This document shows, piece after piece, positions 34,180 through 45,491 of a stretch of DNA of 64,000 bases. The stretch comes from Ancistrus triradiatus (Eukaryota; Chordata; Actinopteri; Siluriformes; Loricariidae). The stretch covers positions 21,232 to 85,231 of the forward strand of contig JAJAGP010000241.1 in NCBI GenBank assembly GCA_025084515.1. The letters are read 5' to 3'. The notes under the pieces were generated by a model. The model saw nothing but the letters and a program-made list of their open reading frames with translations, did no database searches and had not been told where the DNA came from. Every line of letters starts with the position of its first letter. Positions within the stretch are counted from its first letter, which is position 1. A program made the translations under genes and the position numbers.

Positions 34180-35167
34180 ATTGAGTGTTCAAGTGTTTCG
34201 GTGCTACACGGAGCTCATTAGGTGTCGATACAATGCTGGTTCTACAGGTCTTGCCATTTTCCATTACTGAGTTCAAAAACTCTATAAGACAATTATATTA
34301 TACAGGTATGCACCATTTAACGTCCATCTGGGTTGTTGGTGATACCGTCTAGCAATGCCTTGCTGTCTTCTGTCAAATCAAAGTACCTGTCATTTCAATC
34401 ACTCGTCAATCACTCGTTTCAGCGATATCTCTTGGCACATTTTCGTCTGCACACAGTTTTGTAGTGGAAATACCCCTTATATTTACATAACAGTAGCCTT
34501 CAAAGACTATGACACTATGATAATGTGTGGTCAACATCCATTCCAGCCAACATCCTGTCTCACGAAACGTCATGCAAACGTTAAATGGCACATACCTGTA
34601 CAAAAAATGTCAATTCGCCCTTCACTGCAAAATTAACAGCAAAACAACAGTGTACTTTGCAAGCAGCAATGCATTTTTAGTAGATTATGAATAATATTTG
34701 TAAACCTAGTTTCATAACCTGGCTTTAACTTAAAAAACTAAATATCATATTGCCAAACTTTGCTCATTTTGCCAGATCACCTACCTCATTACAGTTTCAT
34801 GTACGTCATGTGTGCCCTAGGTTACTTTCAGTTTACCACAACAAATTCTTTCGCAACCTGTGTATTGGATATATAAAACCTGCTGTTGAAATGAATAACA
34901 ATGTTATTATTTTTTTTAAACAAAATAGGAAGCGATTTCAATTCAAGACAAGGTACTATTGTGTGCAGCAGGGTTTGACTTATATTTGCATGCATTAACC
35001 TATAAATATCTTTAACAGTATTATTTTAATTACAATGCACTTATTACTTGAAAACTAACAAAGGCCTGGTTCTTCATCATGCCTGATATATTAGCTTCAC
35101 CGCATATAGTGTTTCACCACGTAATATGTGCCATAGACTACATTTTGGCTTATTATTATATCAAGAC

Positions 35168-35350
35168 TGTGGTAGACTAGCGGGTAAGATACTGGACTAT
35201 GGACCAGAAGGTCCAGGGTTCAAATCCCATCTCTGCCAAGCTGCCACTGTTGGCTCCTTGAGCAAGGCCCTTAACCCACAATTGCTTGGATTGTAAGACT
35301 TTATTAATTGTAAGTCGCTCTGAATAAGGGCGTCTGCTAAATGCTGTAAA
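35168..35350 (+). repeat. tRNA-derived SINE
   Basis: GTGGTAGACTAGCGGGTAAG head, intact B box GGTTCAAATCC and core GTCGCTCTGAATAAGGGCGT. Inserted between units of the tandem repeat. Confidence 0.85.
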
Positions 35351-36167
35351 AGAATAAGGAAACTGCTATTATTAGTCTACAGTGTCCTTATTACTGCTGT
35401 TATTTGCGAACAAAACAAAAACAAAGAAATCCCGACAGCTACAGTGTTATACTGCTTCAATTATTAGATCCATGACATTTATGTCCCTTAACCTCTTTCA
35501 TATCTAAATATGGACTATAAACATTACTCATTTTAATTATCACATACTTACTACCTGCAAAAGAGCAACATACTGGTTCTTGATTGTGTCTAATATATCG
35601 GCTTGTGTATAACCGGTACTTCAGAGTGATTTTCGTCAGTTCCGTTGCAGTCCTAGTAAACATCGTAGTAGACAGATGGGTCCTGATTACGGATATGAGA
35701 AACACAGAGACTGAGAGAAAGCATTCTCAATTTGTGGCCATGTCCATGACCATGTATGACGCTGCTTATTATTCTGTGAACAAAAGAAGTAAGCCAAATC
35801 ATTGAGAACGCCATCGTGTCCAGCAAAGATTTCATTTTTATATTCGTGTCATATATTTGTCCCTTGGTTGCCTTTTTGCCAGCGAAACATATACTGGACA
35901 TTATTATAGTACAAATATTATTTCTTATAATACAAGCATTAACTGAAGAAAAACAAAGCATTGGTTATTGAATATACCTAATATAATAGCTTGTGAGCGT
36001 TTGGTGCTTCCGGTATAACATTGCAAATTTAAAATGACAAATTCTGGTATTAACCTTGCTTGCTTATATTACTGTCCAATATGGTTTTAATTATTAGATC
36101 CACGTCATATATTTATGTCCTATATGTATATATCAGCAAAATGGACTGAATATTATTAGATAACGTT

Positions 36168-36696
36168 TAGTGATGCACGATATATTGGCAGCCAATATAG
36201 GTATTTTTCTTCAGTTATCGGTATTTAAGCAATATTTAACTAAGAATATTTCTTTGTTTTACTCATTAAGCAAAATATCTGATGTTACTGAGTGTATAGT
36301 TATATGTTCAGTTCTATTCTTTCTTGGAGCTTCTCAATCTTAACCTTTCTTACACATAATTGTTCTTGTTGCTGCCTGTAACAATTGAAAGCTAAAAAAG
36401 ATTTTTACCTTTTTAAAAGAAGGTCAGAAAATAAAATGGAATGAAACCATTTTTCCTTTGAGTGAACTTCACCTTACGTTTATAGTAATAGTCATGTCTG
36501 ATTTATGTTTTAGTTGCTTATTGTTTCATTTTATGGCTAAAATTTATTACTGATCTAGTATTTTTATATATGGGTTATCATGTGAACATTTTTGAAAGGT
36601 TATATTATCGTTTTTTAACATCGGTATCAGGCACAATAATGTGCTGAACATCGGTTATCGTATCGGCCCAAGAAATTCAATATCGGTGCATCCCTA
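36168..36696. mobile_element. hAT-type MITE with perfect target duplication
   Basis: Flanked by identical 8-bp ATAACGTT at 36160-36167 and 36697-36704. Ends TAGTGATGCAC and GTGCATCCCTA are inverted. 529 bp with no transposase. Its insertion splits one unit of the tandem repeat. Confidence 0.9.
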
Positions 36697-38328
36697 ATAA
36701 CGTTATAATGCACTTACTACTTGCAAAATAACAACGTGCTGCTGCTTGCCTATGTCTAATACAACAGCTTATGTGTAATCGCTGCTTCATTGTCATTTGT
36801 GTCAGCTCAACTGCGGTCCTAGGAAATACTCTGGCCATTTTTTAATCAGTTCAGTCGTAGTCCTGGTAAACATCATCATAAAGAGATGGGGTCCTGATTA
36901 GGGAAATGAGAATCACAGAGACCGAGGGTGGCCATGTCCATGACCATGAATGACGCTGCTTATTATTTTTGAACAAAAAAAGAAAATTTTCAAGAATACT
37001 GTTGCGTCCAGTGTTTCAGTCTCTGACAGGTCAGCCTCCCTGTTTTCATTTTATATTTGTGTCATATATTTGTCCCCTGGTTGCCTTTATTTCAGCAAAA
37101 CATACACTGGACATTATACTACAAATAGTATTTGCTTAATTATAACGCACGTCTTATTTAAAGAACAACAAAGCACTGGGTCTTAAATAGCCCTGATATA
37201 ATAGCTCAAGCTAATATAATGGCTTGAGTTAAGCTATTTTTGGCTTAAGTAATTCTACATATTTTGCTATTACAATGAAAAGTAGCTTGCTTGCTTATTT
37301 CATTGGCCAATGAGATTTTGATTATTAGATGCGTGTCATATTTATGTCCTTGGCAGCCACAGATCAGCTAAATGCATGGGATATTATTAGAAAACGTTAT
37401 AAAGCACTTAATGCCTACAAAATAATAATGCGCTGGTTCTTGGTTGCGCCTAACATAACAGCTTCGTAGTCATGTGCGTCAGTCCGAGTAAACATTGTAA
37501 TAAAGAGACGGGTCCTGATTAAGGAAATGAGAAATGTGTGAACTGAGAGAAAGCCTTCTCGATTGGTGCTCACGTCCTTTAGACAAAAGGCTCGTTGCGC
37601 AAAGGAGGATCGCGGAATGAAGCTTTGTGGTAACACACCCCCCAAACGCAGTGCCTACAACCGCCCGTGTTTTGCTCCCAGAGCAGCGTGGCGCAGATGT
37701 TAACCATTAACCAGAATAACCTACCGTTATTACAGTCCATAGAAAAACCCACACAAACCAGACATCAAATATATTGAAAGCGTAGTAACCGCTGTACAAA
37801 ACGAGCCGATCTGTCACAGCAAACGCGCTAGGGTTTCACCTCGTTGTATCCGCGATGGCACAATAATAAAAGCAGTCTTGTTCGTGAGTAGTGTACGGTT
37901 ACAGATAAGGTTACATCTGCACACGATCCCCAACGTGAAAAGCTGAAATGTGAGCAGAAAGCGCAGGTTCTTATCGGTGTTGCAGACTGCGCCACCCTCA
38001 CACACGCAGACAATAACGCTTCCCTCGCTCGGTTCCGTTTCGTGCTAGCTTCGTGTTAGCTGCACTCCCCATTCCCTCCAAGTGCTCAAACCGAAATCCT
38101 GCTGTCACCGCTGCGAGAGTTAGCAGTTTACGGCGTGGACGGGGTGCTCGTGTTTTAGCGTGCCATATATAAACCTCGATATATTTCCACCTTCGTAAGC
38201 TCAAGCAGCGGTGCGTGTGAGAGACTCACGCTGCGCTGTAGGAAAACATCCCGCTTAGGAAGCCCGTGTTGACTTGGCAGGCTGGGCTAACTCGCTACCG
38301 TCTAAAGAAGGTAGAAGGAAGGACTTAC

Positions 38329-38530
38329 CGTGCGTTTGCAATGCGTCTCGGGCTCCACTTGTGCAGGTACAACGAAACGCTAGGAATTTCACCGAAACCG
38401 TACAAACGTAGTAGGGCGAATTCTCATGAAACTACGGCGGTGACGTTTCTATCAGCTCCGTTTGAAAACATCGCAGCTACACTGGCGGTCGCTAAGAAAA
38501 GCCGAGCGAAGAAGCGCGCGCTGGTTGGCT
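38329..38530 (-). promoter_or_regulatory. ankrd12: Probable non-coding first exon of ankrd12
   Basis: Minus-strand donor CACG|GTAAGTCC (GT at 38328-38327) is the strongest donor in the CpG-rich block, and the downstream acceptor at 18211 opens a 5' UTR. The 5' limit is inferred from a TATA-like CTTTATAAGG at about 38559-38568; a dispersed CpG-type start is equally possible. Confidence 0.55.
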
Positions 38531-38773
38531 CGAGCACTGTCATGTGACCCCTCCAGCCCTTATAAAGGCTTTGCGGCTGCCTGATTTGGACAGGACGTGC
38601 TTCGCGTGTGCTTAACCGCCATTTTGAGCGTGCTATGTGCCGCCTGCACTTGTGCGGGTTTGTGCAGATGCGTGGCGGTTCGTTTCATCTTAGAGCGCCG
38701 AACCCGTTCGTTTCTCGCGCTTTCAAATTCCCGGCTTGTTGGGAAAGGAGAGGGCGAGGTGACGCTCAGCTGC

Positions 38774-38781
38774 TGACGTCA
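38774..38781. promoter_or_regulatory. CRE palindrome TGACGTCA
   Basis: An exact full CRE (CREB/ATF site), about 210 bases upstream of the TATA-like element if transcription runs on the minus strand. Confidence 0.65.
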
Positions 38782-38810
38782 TCTTTTCCGTCCAAACGCT
38801 GCAGCCTCTG

Positions 38811-38825
38811 GGAACATTCTCGAAA
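38811..38825. promoter_or_regulatory. Heat-shock element (three nGAAn units)
   Basis: GGAACATTCTCGAAA fits nGAAnnTTCnnGAAn exactly, the three-pentamer HSF1 site. It lies about 250 bases upstream of the presumed ankrd12 start. Function not shown. Confidence 0.55.
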
Positions 38826-39012
38826 GGGGTCGGGATGCGCTGTTACCCAAGAGATGGAGTAAATATGCTTCTATTAATTAAAGCGTCTGTCTGTGTGTGT
38901 TAGAAACCATGTCCGTTTGTTAACCCGTTCGTTCCTTGCTTGTACTTGGCATACTGAAGTTCGTCCTGGTCGTGGTGTGACGCAGTGTTATTTGCATGGT
39001 GTGGAGCTGCTC

Positions 39013-39024
39013 CGCGCATGCGCA
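39013..39024. promoter_or_regulatory. NRF-1-type site CGCGCATGCGCA
   Basis: An exact match to the palindromic NRF-1 consensus (YGCGCAYGCGCR), common in CpG-island promoters. It lies at the upstream side of the block. Confidence 0.65.
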
Positions 39025-39240
39025 GTGGCGATTTTGGGGTTGCAGAACAGGCTGAAGCCGAGAGGGAGGAATGTGTAGGGGGAGGAAAGGGCGCTGCTTG
39101 GTGAACGTGACAGTGTAGCGAAGCAGGGTTTATATAGTGCGGTTATGGCGGACCGGGTGGCTTTACATGTAGTACTTTGCATGAACACATCAGGGTGCGA
39201 GTTCTGCGTCACGGGGGAGGCTGACCTGTCAAACAGAGAC

Positions 39241-41020
39241 CGAAAGCAGCAGGATTGAAATGAACCACAGGGCTCAGAGAAGAAGCGTTTGAGTAGGTGA
39301 TGTGAAAACCCCTTGTAGCTTGTAGTAACACCAGGTTTCCATGTTCAGGTCTTTCTGGGTTGATTCTGAAACAAAAGCTGTCTCAAATCCTCTGACAGAG
39401 GGCTACACCATGTCAGTACAACAATCATTAAGTTTACACCACTAACAGACACCCTTGCACAGAGATTTGTATTTTTTTCTTAGTAGACAAACCACTGACT
39501 TGAAGCTGATACAGTCGTATATTGTACAAGCCAGGCAGAGGGTTCAAAGGCCCAACAATGAGTGCTTGGCTGGGATTAAACCTTGCCTTTAGGTCAGCTA
39601 AGCTGGTAGGCCACCAGTGCCAATCAATTCCTTTGGCACAGTTTCCCATTTACAGCATTTAGCAGACCCTTTACCCAGAGCAACTTTTAGCTCATACAGT
39701 TCAAGCACTTGTGGGTTAGGGGCCTTGCTCAAAGACCAAACAGTAGGAGCTAAAAAAAAAAAAAAACATATTTGAAAACATTAAGGGCTTGACACGTAGA
39801 TGCAGTGGTTAGCTCTGTCTCTTCACAGCTCCAGAGACCTGGGCCCACGTCCCAGGCCAGCCATTACCCATGTGGAGTTTGACATCTGTAAAGTATGTGC
39901 ATGTGCCCTATGATGGATTGGCACCCTGTCCAGGGTTGGTTCCTGCCTTGTGCCATGTGTCTGTAAATTCAGTGCACATCTACAGATGTTTTTAAATCCA
40001 GATTAAGCCTACTTGTTTAACCTGGATTTCTTTTGAGCTCATTAAACAAAGACAATGTCAAAGTCAGATTTATGTCTAGAGCACTTTTTACAATGGAGCA
40101 TTGTGCCAAACCAGCTTTACAATTTTCTGTTATCTTCTACTATCTAAGCCAAAAGAGGGAATTGAGCAAGCCTAGAGACATTGGCAAAGAAGCTCCCTAA
40201 ACATTATAAGGAGAAACCTTGGGTGGACCAAGACTCAGGGGTCCAATCTTCTTGGGAAGCTTTGATGATGCATGTAAGAATAAAATTAAGTTATCTGATT
40301 AATAATGTTATAGTAGTAGGTTAAATGGACAGAAGCTAAATTATGGAGATATTGTTATTTAAAAACATACAAACAAACATTTTATTCTAATTGTTATATC
40401 TTCCTTAACAATTGCAAATTCATTAATGTTTGTTATAAGCATAGCTTGTTAGAGCAAAGCAGTCCTTTTACCCCCACTTATCCCGGCCACGGTCATGGGT
40501 CAGGAACCTAACCTCAGGACTTCAGTGGGCTCAGGCGCACTTTGGATAAGATGCCAGTCCATTGCAGGGTTCTGTAAATGCACAGTCTGTCCATGTTGCA
40601 ACCTCCATCTAGGATTTGAGCCCTCAAACTGCCATTTCTAGCAGCTGGCTCTTACCACAGAGCCACCAGAGCTGCAAGTGTGGAGTCCAAATATGAAAAC
40701 AAGCTTCATACTGTGGCCATTTGTACTAAATTATATCTTGCAAACAAGATCTGAAGGTGACCCTGAGCTTTACCTGCAATGGTTGAGAGAATAAAATTTT
40801 TGGTAAGGTTAATTGGCCAGATTTTAGGACAGTTCTATAGCTATGCAAGTTCAGTACAGGGCTTGTCTAAATGTTATTGAATGAGTGCCTTAATTCCATA
40901 CTCCTCCCCACACGTGTTGTAATCCTCCATAAGTAGCATAATCCAGTCTGTGCAGTGATTTAAGTAATAATTGTTTTCAGAATGTTCAACAATGAAAGAG
41001 CTAAAATGACCACACTGCCA
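39241..41020. other. Intergenic spacer between ankrd12 promoter and ndufv2 3' end
   Basis: About 1.8 kb with no gene seen. Repeat pieces: reverse SINE 3' part 39646-39751, SINE-like piece 39795-39960 (CACAGCTCCAGAGACCTGGG, GGATTGGCACCCTGTCCAGG), GTCAAAGTCAGA repeat 40050-40250, and a SINE/LINE-tail type at 40465-40665. Confidence 0.6.
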
Positions 41021-41037
41021 CAAAATACAATGAACAT

Positions 41038-41043
41038 TTTATT
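41038..41043 (-). other. ndufv2 polyadenylation signal
   Basis: AATAAA on the minus strand, 62 bases past the stop codon, followed by a T/GT-containing stretch. It implies a short 3' UTR of about 80-90 bases. Confidence 0.75.
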
Positions 41044-41104
41044 TACACTCAGTTCTGTCTGATATTTATAATATCTGGGGTTAAGTTAGTTGGGCCCATA
41101 GGAG

Positions 41105-41198
41105 TTATAAATCAGCTCTGACTCCAAAGCCAGGTCCAGGAGGAGGTTCAGTCAGAGAGGTCAGTCCTCCAGCAGGCTCACACGAGAAACGGCCATTC
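41105..41198 (-). CDS. ndufv2: ndufv2 last coding exon, with stop
   Basis: Acceptor CCTGCAG. The first base completes an AGG codon with the preceding exon. It encodes NGRFSCEPAGGLTSLTEPPP and GPGFGVRADL, then TAA at 41107-41105. This matches the conserved C-terminal tail of vertebrate NDUFV2 (GRFSCEPAGGLTSLTEPP, GPGFGV). Confidence 0.97.
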
Positions 41199-42426
41199 CT
41201 GCAGGCATTACAAAAGCATGATCAATAATTCAGAAGTGATCTAGTGTTTGAAATGACTCTGTTCCCTTTGTGTTGGAAGCTATTACATCATAATTAACCG
41301 CAAGTAAAGATAAGTGTTATGAAGGAACCAGTTATCCAAATGTGTGTTTAAGTAGTTTACAATACTAGTTAAATTGTCCCATGAAAAAGAAGAAAAAAAA
41401 CCCCACCTATTTATGCATTTTTGTATGCTGAATCTAAATATCAAAATATCTTTATTGCCTATAGTTTTTTTTTTTCCCCCAGTATATTGGCATTGCATTA
41501 CATATATCACATGTACCAGTGCCGTAAAGAACATTTGTTTGTGACATGCAGTAGCTTATTTTTTAAATCGCAAGCCTAGATAGGAGTCACCAGGGACCTG
41601 GAGAAACAGTGCCATGTAGGGTATGTTATGACATGCCAATGGGGAACACTTGAGTAGCAGTTCTTAGTTGAAGGCTTAAACTCAGTGTAAACCTCTTCTG
41701 CAGTGTCTTTTCCACTCTGTTGAAAAGCCATGCTTTTGTGTATTCAAGTTTCGTGCTGATCCCCCATCCAACCTTATAATACCAGGAAACTGCATAAGAA
41801 GTCAGTTATTACAGTTACATCTGCAGTGAGGTGATGTTGAAATCCCAAAAACGTTCTTTCACACCCTCATTAAAATATTGTGAAAATTACTTTGGTCATA
41901 AAGTGGTTGTTTTATGAGAGGCTTCTCCCAGCATGAAGAACAGGTTCACGTCATATGCCTGCTGCCATTCCAATTTCTTGGAGAGAGGCCAAAGGCCACA
42001 CTTTGAATTGGTTTAAAATCCAAACATGGTGTTAAATTTCCTAATTTACCATCTGCCAGGGGGCCAGAACCTCACTCAGGAATTCCCTATGTCAGAGCCT
42101 CCAAAACATGGCACGGAGTGGCAATGAGTCTGGTGATGAGACAGCAGACCAAGTCCAGGATAATTAATACACTTTTGTTTTAGAAGTACGTGTGTACATC
42201 TAAGTGATAAGGGCCTTATTTATGAAACACATTGTAAAATGTAATTGCTCAGTCAAATAAGAACCATGAACTTTAGAAGCGTTGTAGAAACTGATTCAAA
42301 TTCAGCATACTGGGAAATTAAAATGCCAACATATCAGAATTTGAACCAATATTTCAATATGAAGAGATTCCCTTTGTCTTGGAAATGAAATGTAGACAAT
42401 AGAGCAGCAATGGTACTAGTGCACAG

Positions 42427-43421
42427 TAGGGGTAGATTTTTCGGTTTTTAAAATCGATCTTAATTTGAATGACCCAATATCGATTCATATTCCCGAGATC
42501 AATTGTTAAAATTGGCCTATTTACCCCATATTATGTGAAAATCTTTGACCCCATTGGTTTTTCATGCCCTGAGATCTAGCCCGCATCGGTTAAGCATGGC
42601 TGGAGCCCAAGTGAAGGCTCCCCAGCACCTGAAAGCAGATATCTGGTTACATTTTGGATTCAAAAACCATCACCCTGATATTCAAAAAACACCAGGCACC
42701 AGCAGTTTCCTCTAGGATTTTTTTTTTCAGTAGCAGCCGCCACTGTGGCTTTTTATGATCTCAGTTATGGCTTTAGTTTTATCTAGTACTGGCAAAATGT
42801 GGTGCGATGATGAACTGAACATTGATCGGAGTCATGAAATGCCAGGGTGCTCGGTACTGTTACAGTGAGATCTATCTAAACCTAACTCTAGTTAATCTAC
42901 CTTTCTCTCTTCTCCTTCTACCTTGAGCGTCATCACTCTCCACTTTTGTGTTGCTCTCCATCCGTCATTTCAAATTAAAAGCCCTCTGCAGAGTTTTGCA
43001 AAACTATGAGATGAAGTTTTGAAGCAGTGGAAACACTGGCCAAACAACCTCCGCTAGAGAAGGCATTTACAACGAAATTACCTTCAAGATCTCCCTGTGC
43101 CAAAAAAAAAACTGAGGCTCTGGTAACTTGTGAGAGATATACATCCATACAGTATTGCTGAAAATGATGGCTTCTGACACCCTGATGAAAACATCTGAGT
43201 GAAGTGGCCATTCCAAATGCACATAGATTAGGTTAGGTAGGTTGAGTGTTCTTTGTACAGTTACAAAATCAGTTCTCAAAGTTATTTTCATATCCAAAGA
43301 GAACCTGGTAATTATATTTATAACTGAAATATCCCTGAGTCGTTATCGAACTGAATTGGGACCTTGTGAATCGGATTCAGGATATCAAAACGATGGATAT
43401 CAGTGCCTATACCCAGCCCTA
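42427..43421. mobile_element. hAT-type element with target duplication
   Basis: Flanks GTGCACAG (42419-42426) and GTGAACAG (43422-43429) match at 7 of 8 bases. Ends TAGGGGTAGATT and ATACCCAGCCCTA are imperfect inverted repeats. 995 bp; short minus-strand frames inside resemble no transposase I know. Confidence 0.75.
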
Positions 43422-44512
43422 GTGAACAGTAGTGTTGGATGATATCTAAAAATAATTACGAAGACAGTCAATTTCTTCACCCTACCCCCAACACAGAGTC
43501 CATTTGGTAATTCAGTGCTGGTCATGGCAGCTTGTTTTTGCTTCTATTGAATGCTCACAAGCCCTGTATATTCTTCATTACCATTTAGTGTCTTGGGGCC
43601 TAGGCAAGGAGTAACCAGGGACGAACAGCAAGAGGCATGGGACCTTTTTCTGTTGTGGCAAGGCTCTCACAAAAGATGGAAAGCATCAACCAAATGTTTA
43701 GCCCAGAAGTGTTTAGTCTAACGTCATCTTCGTGAAAGTATCATGGCTATTTGTATATTTAGCAGACGTACTTCATGCATTTTTCTACTGATATTAATAT
43801 CTAGTTGTTAAAATGCATGCTATTACAAATTTGATTTGACACATCTGGCACACCATGATTTAAGTTACATTGGACTGAACTTTAGTTGCAGTGGTATGAA
43901 ACTGGCACTGTGCTTTCTGCCTGTGGTTTTATTTGTTTATGTCGTCACAACAGCATCAATGGCTAGTCATGACGGGAGAAGGTTATAACGATTAATCAAA
44001 CATTCTCGCAATGGTGCAGTAAATAAATTGACCCAATGGATATCTTTGAAAAGTGGGAGGAAACCAGAGTACGCCGAGTAAACCCATATGGAGGATGTGC
44101 AAACTCCACATAGGCAGAGTACAAGGTCAGACTCAAACCTGGGATCTCTGGAGCTGTGATTATGTTTTAACCCCACTTTTCCTGGTTAGGAATACAGGGC
44201 TTTGGTAACTATCCTCAGGGAACACAGGATGCAGCGTAAGCATGCCCTGGATGAGACATGAGGGTCTTGCAGAGCCAGGGGACGATCCTCTGACAGGCCT
44301 CCCTTCCTGGCTGGATTTGAAAATGGGTCACCACGGTGGTGGGCTATCGAATTGCCACTGTGCCACCCAAACAACCCAATTACAACTTGGGTTTAGCTAT
44401 TTTATAATACAAACCATTAGGAAACGTATATAAACTCTGTCCCTCTCTGCCTATTCACTCATCTATCTGTAACCTGTATCAATCACCAGTAGAATAATTA
44501 AGGTTTGATAGT

Positions 44513-44827
44513 AGGGGTGAGCAATATGACTATTTTATCGTATCATGATAAATTATCGTGATAGAGAGTATGCTTTTCTGAGCATATAGAGGATATCATC
44601 AGTGCTTAAAGAACACTGATCATCTGCATGTTTCATTATAAAGTGCACATTTTGAATATAATTCACTTTACTATGAGATAAAATATTTGAATAGTAGTTT
44701 TTGTGAGTCTGTGGCTACTCGTGCAGTTTGTCTGCGGTCACATGTATCGTGATAAATATCGTGTATCGTGAAAATGTCTAATTATCATGATAGAATATTT
44801 TTACCATATCGCCCACCCCTATTTCAT
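44513..44827. mobile_element. Small hAT-type MITE, TAGGGGTGAGCAA ends
   Basis: Left TAGGGGTGAGCAATATG and right CATATCGCCCACCCCTA are clear inverted repeats, with ATCGTGATA-rich interior. Flanks TTTGATAG and TTTCATAC agree at 6 of 8 bases. Confidence 0.75.
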
Positions 44828-44861
44828 ACTCTTATGATTAACTGTGTATATTTTTTAATTA

Positions 44862-45336
44862 AAAGTGCCCCAATCCCGTTTTTTCAGTTCTGATTACTGA
44901 TTCCGATACTACAAGTTGCTTAATAGAAGGATTTTTTTTAAATGAGGCACCCTTAGTCATAATTTCATATCTACACCTTTCTAGCTGACATTACACTGAA
45001 ATTGATGCGAACAAAAATTTTTTTTTTGCTTGCAAAGTTGGCTTCTACATGGGGCTTTTATTCTGACACACTGCACCATAGGGAAACACCGGCTTCCGAG
45101 GCAGATCGAGTAAATTTTTTTTAAACAAAGGAGTTTGCATGTAATGTGATCATTCATTGTTACATGTATGAGCTTTCTGTTTTAATAAAAAAACAGAAAA
45201 TGTTTCAGGTCTGTCGCATTTTGGAATATCAAGCTTCAAGTGAAGAGCAGTCGCAGCTAAGAGACGGTATTGATTGTGCATCTGTTGGTATTGCGGCCAA
45301 GCCGACCCAGAGTATTACATCCGTGCACCACTAATA
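44862..45336. mobile_element. Degenerate MITE
   Basis: Left AAGTGCCCCAATCCCG and right CGTGCACCACTA look like eroded inverted ends; the interior has the CTGATTACTGATTCCGATAC words typical of fish hAT MITEs. Borders are uncertain. Confidence 0.5.
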
Positions 45337-45414
45337 CTAAATTTACATGATTAAATTTATTACTCTAGTTTCCATATTTAGTTATTATTAATAAAAAACA
45401 AAAGGCATTCGTAC

Positions 45415-45491
45415 CTTGGCCCAGGTGCAGGGACTCTCCCAGCCTTCAGTTCGTCAATGATGTGTTCAATATCTGCAGACTTCAGATCTTC
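45415..45491 (-). CDS. ndufv2: ndufv2 coding exon (EDLKSADIEH...)
   Basis: A 77-base exon, phase 0 to 2, acceptor TTTGTAG and donor GTACGA. It encodes EDLKSADIEHIIDELKAGRV and PAPGP plus the first two bases of Arg. Matches the human EDLTAKDIEEIIDELKAGK segment. Confidence 0.97.

Larger units (their letters stand above)
34990..37570 (+). repeat. Degenerate dimeric tandem repeat
   Basis: A block with landmarks GTCATAT-TTTGTCC, ATATACTGGACATTAT, CACTTACTACTTGCAAAA, CTGGTTCTT and CCTAATATAATAGCTTG recurs, starting near 34990 (partial), 35470, 35846, 36105, 37062 and 37335. Alternate units are followed by GTCCTAGTAAACATC then GGGTCCTGATTA and GAAACACAGAGACTGAGAG (35650-35715, 36860-36925, 37485-37555). 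The higher-order period is about 630-700 bp, excluding an inserted hAT element at 36168-36696. No function known. Confidence 0.75.
18212..38328 (-). other. ankrd12 intron 1 (about 20 kb)
   Basis: Lies between a strong GTAAGT donor at 38328 and the 18211 acceptor. It is filled with decayed Tc1, hAT, pogo-like and SINE elements (listed separately), a tandem repeat at its 5' end, and an assembly gap. No coding gene inside it was recognised. Stretches at 24740-26145, 28030-29185, 30140-31200 and 32372-33700 are AT-rich with only short MITE-like scraps. Confidence 0.75.
1..38560 (-). other. ankrd12: ankrd12 gene span (3' end off-window)
   Basis: The nine coding exons listed below join in one frame to 1844 codons and follow vertebrate ANKRD12 from its N terminus to near its C terminus. 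ANKRD12 is a large nuclear ankyrin-repeat cofactor, known to bind p160 nuclear-receptor coactivators and recruit histone deacetylases. Features seen are a basic Ser/Lys-rich N terminus, about three ankyrin repeats at residues 176-290, a very long charged low-complexity middle, and a conserved C-terminal region. The human protein is about 2060 residues, so roughly 170-200 residues remain to the left of base 1. The paralogue ANKRD11 shares this architecture. The next-door ndufv2 and the N-terminal sequence both favour ANKRD12. The transcript start is inferred from a CpG-rich block and a strong splice donor, not seen directly. Confidence 0.95.
37600..39240. promoter_or_regulatory. CpG-rich promoter block
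   Basis: Many CpG dinucleotides in an otherwise AT-rich, CpG-poor window, located at the 5' end of ankrd12. It includes an E-box palindrome GTCATGTGAC (38539-38548). Short open frames here (for example 38266-38547 and 38608-38862) are explained by GC content. Confidence 0.75.
41199..45414. other. ndufv2 intron (4.2 kb)
   Basis: Contains two hAT-type MITEs (42427-43421, 44513-44827), part of a third (44862-45336) and SINE-like fragments at 44050-44165 (reverse) and 44165-44360. The rest (41199-42420, 43430-44040) shows nothing recognisable. Confidence 0.7.

Noticed and set aside
35584..35961. Short open frames in the tandem repeat region
   Set aside because: They are not preserved between repeat units and have no codon or similarity support.
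38266..38862. Two plus-strand frames (93 and 84 codons) in the CpG-rich block
   Set aside because: GC-rich sequence lacks stop codons by chance; there is no similarity to known proteins, no splice context, and they overlap the presumed first exon and promoter.
42540..42650. Sequence vaguely like a 5S rRNA internal promoter (GAGATCTAGCCCGCATCGG, TTAAGCATGGC)
   Set aside because: Spacing and most positions do not fit 5S rRNA, and the segment lies inside a hAT-type element.
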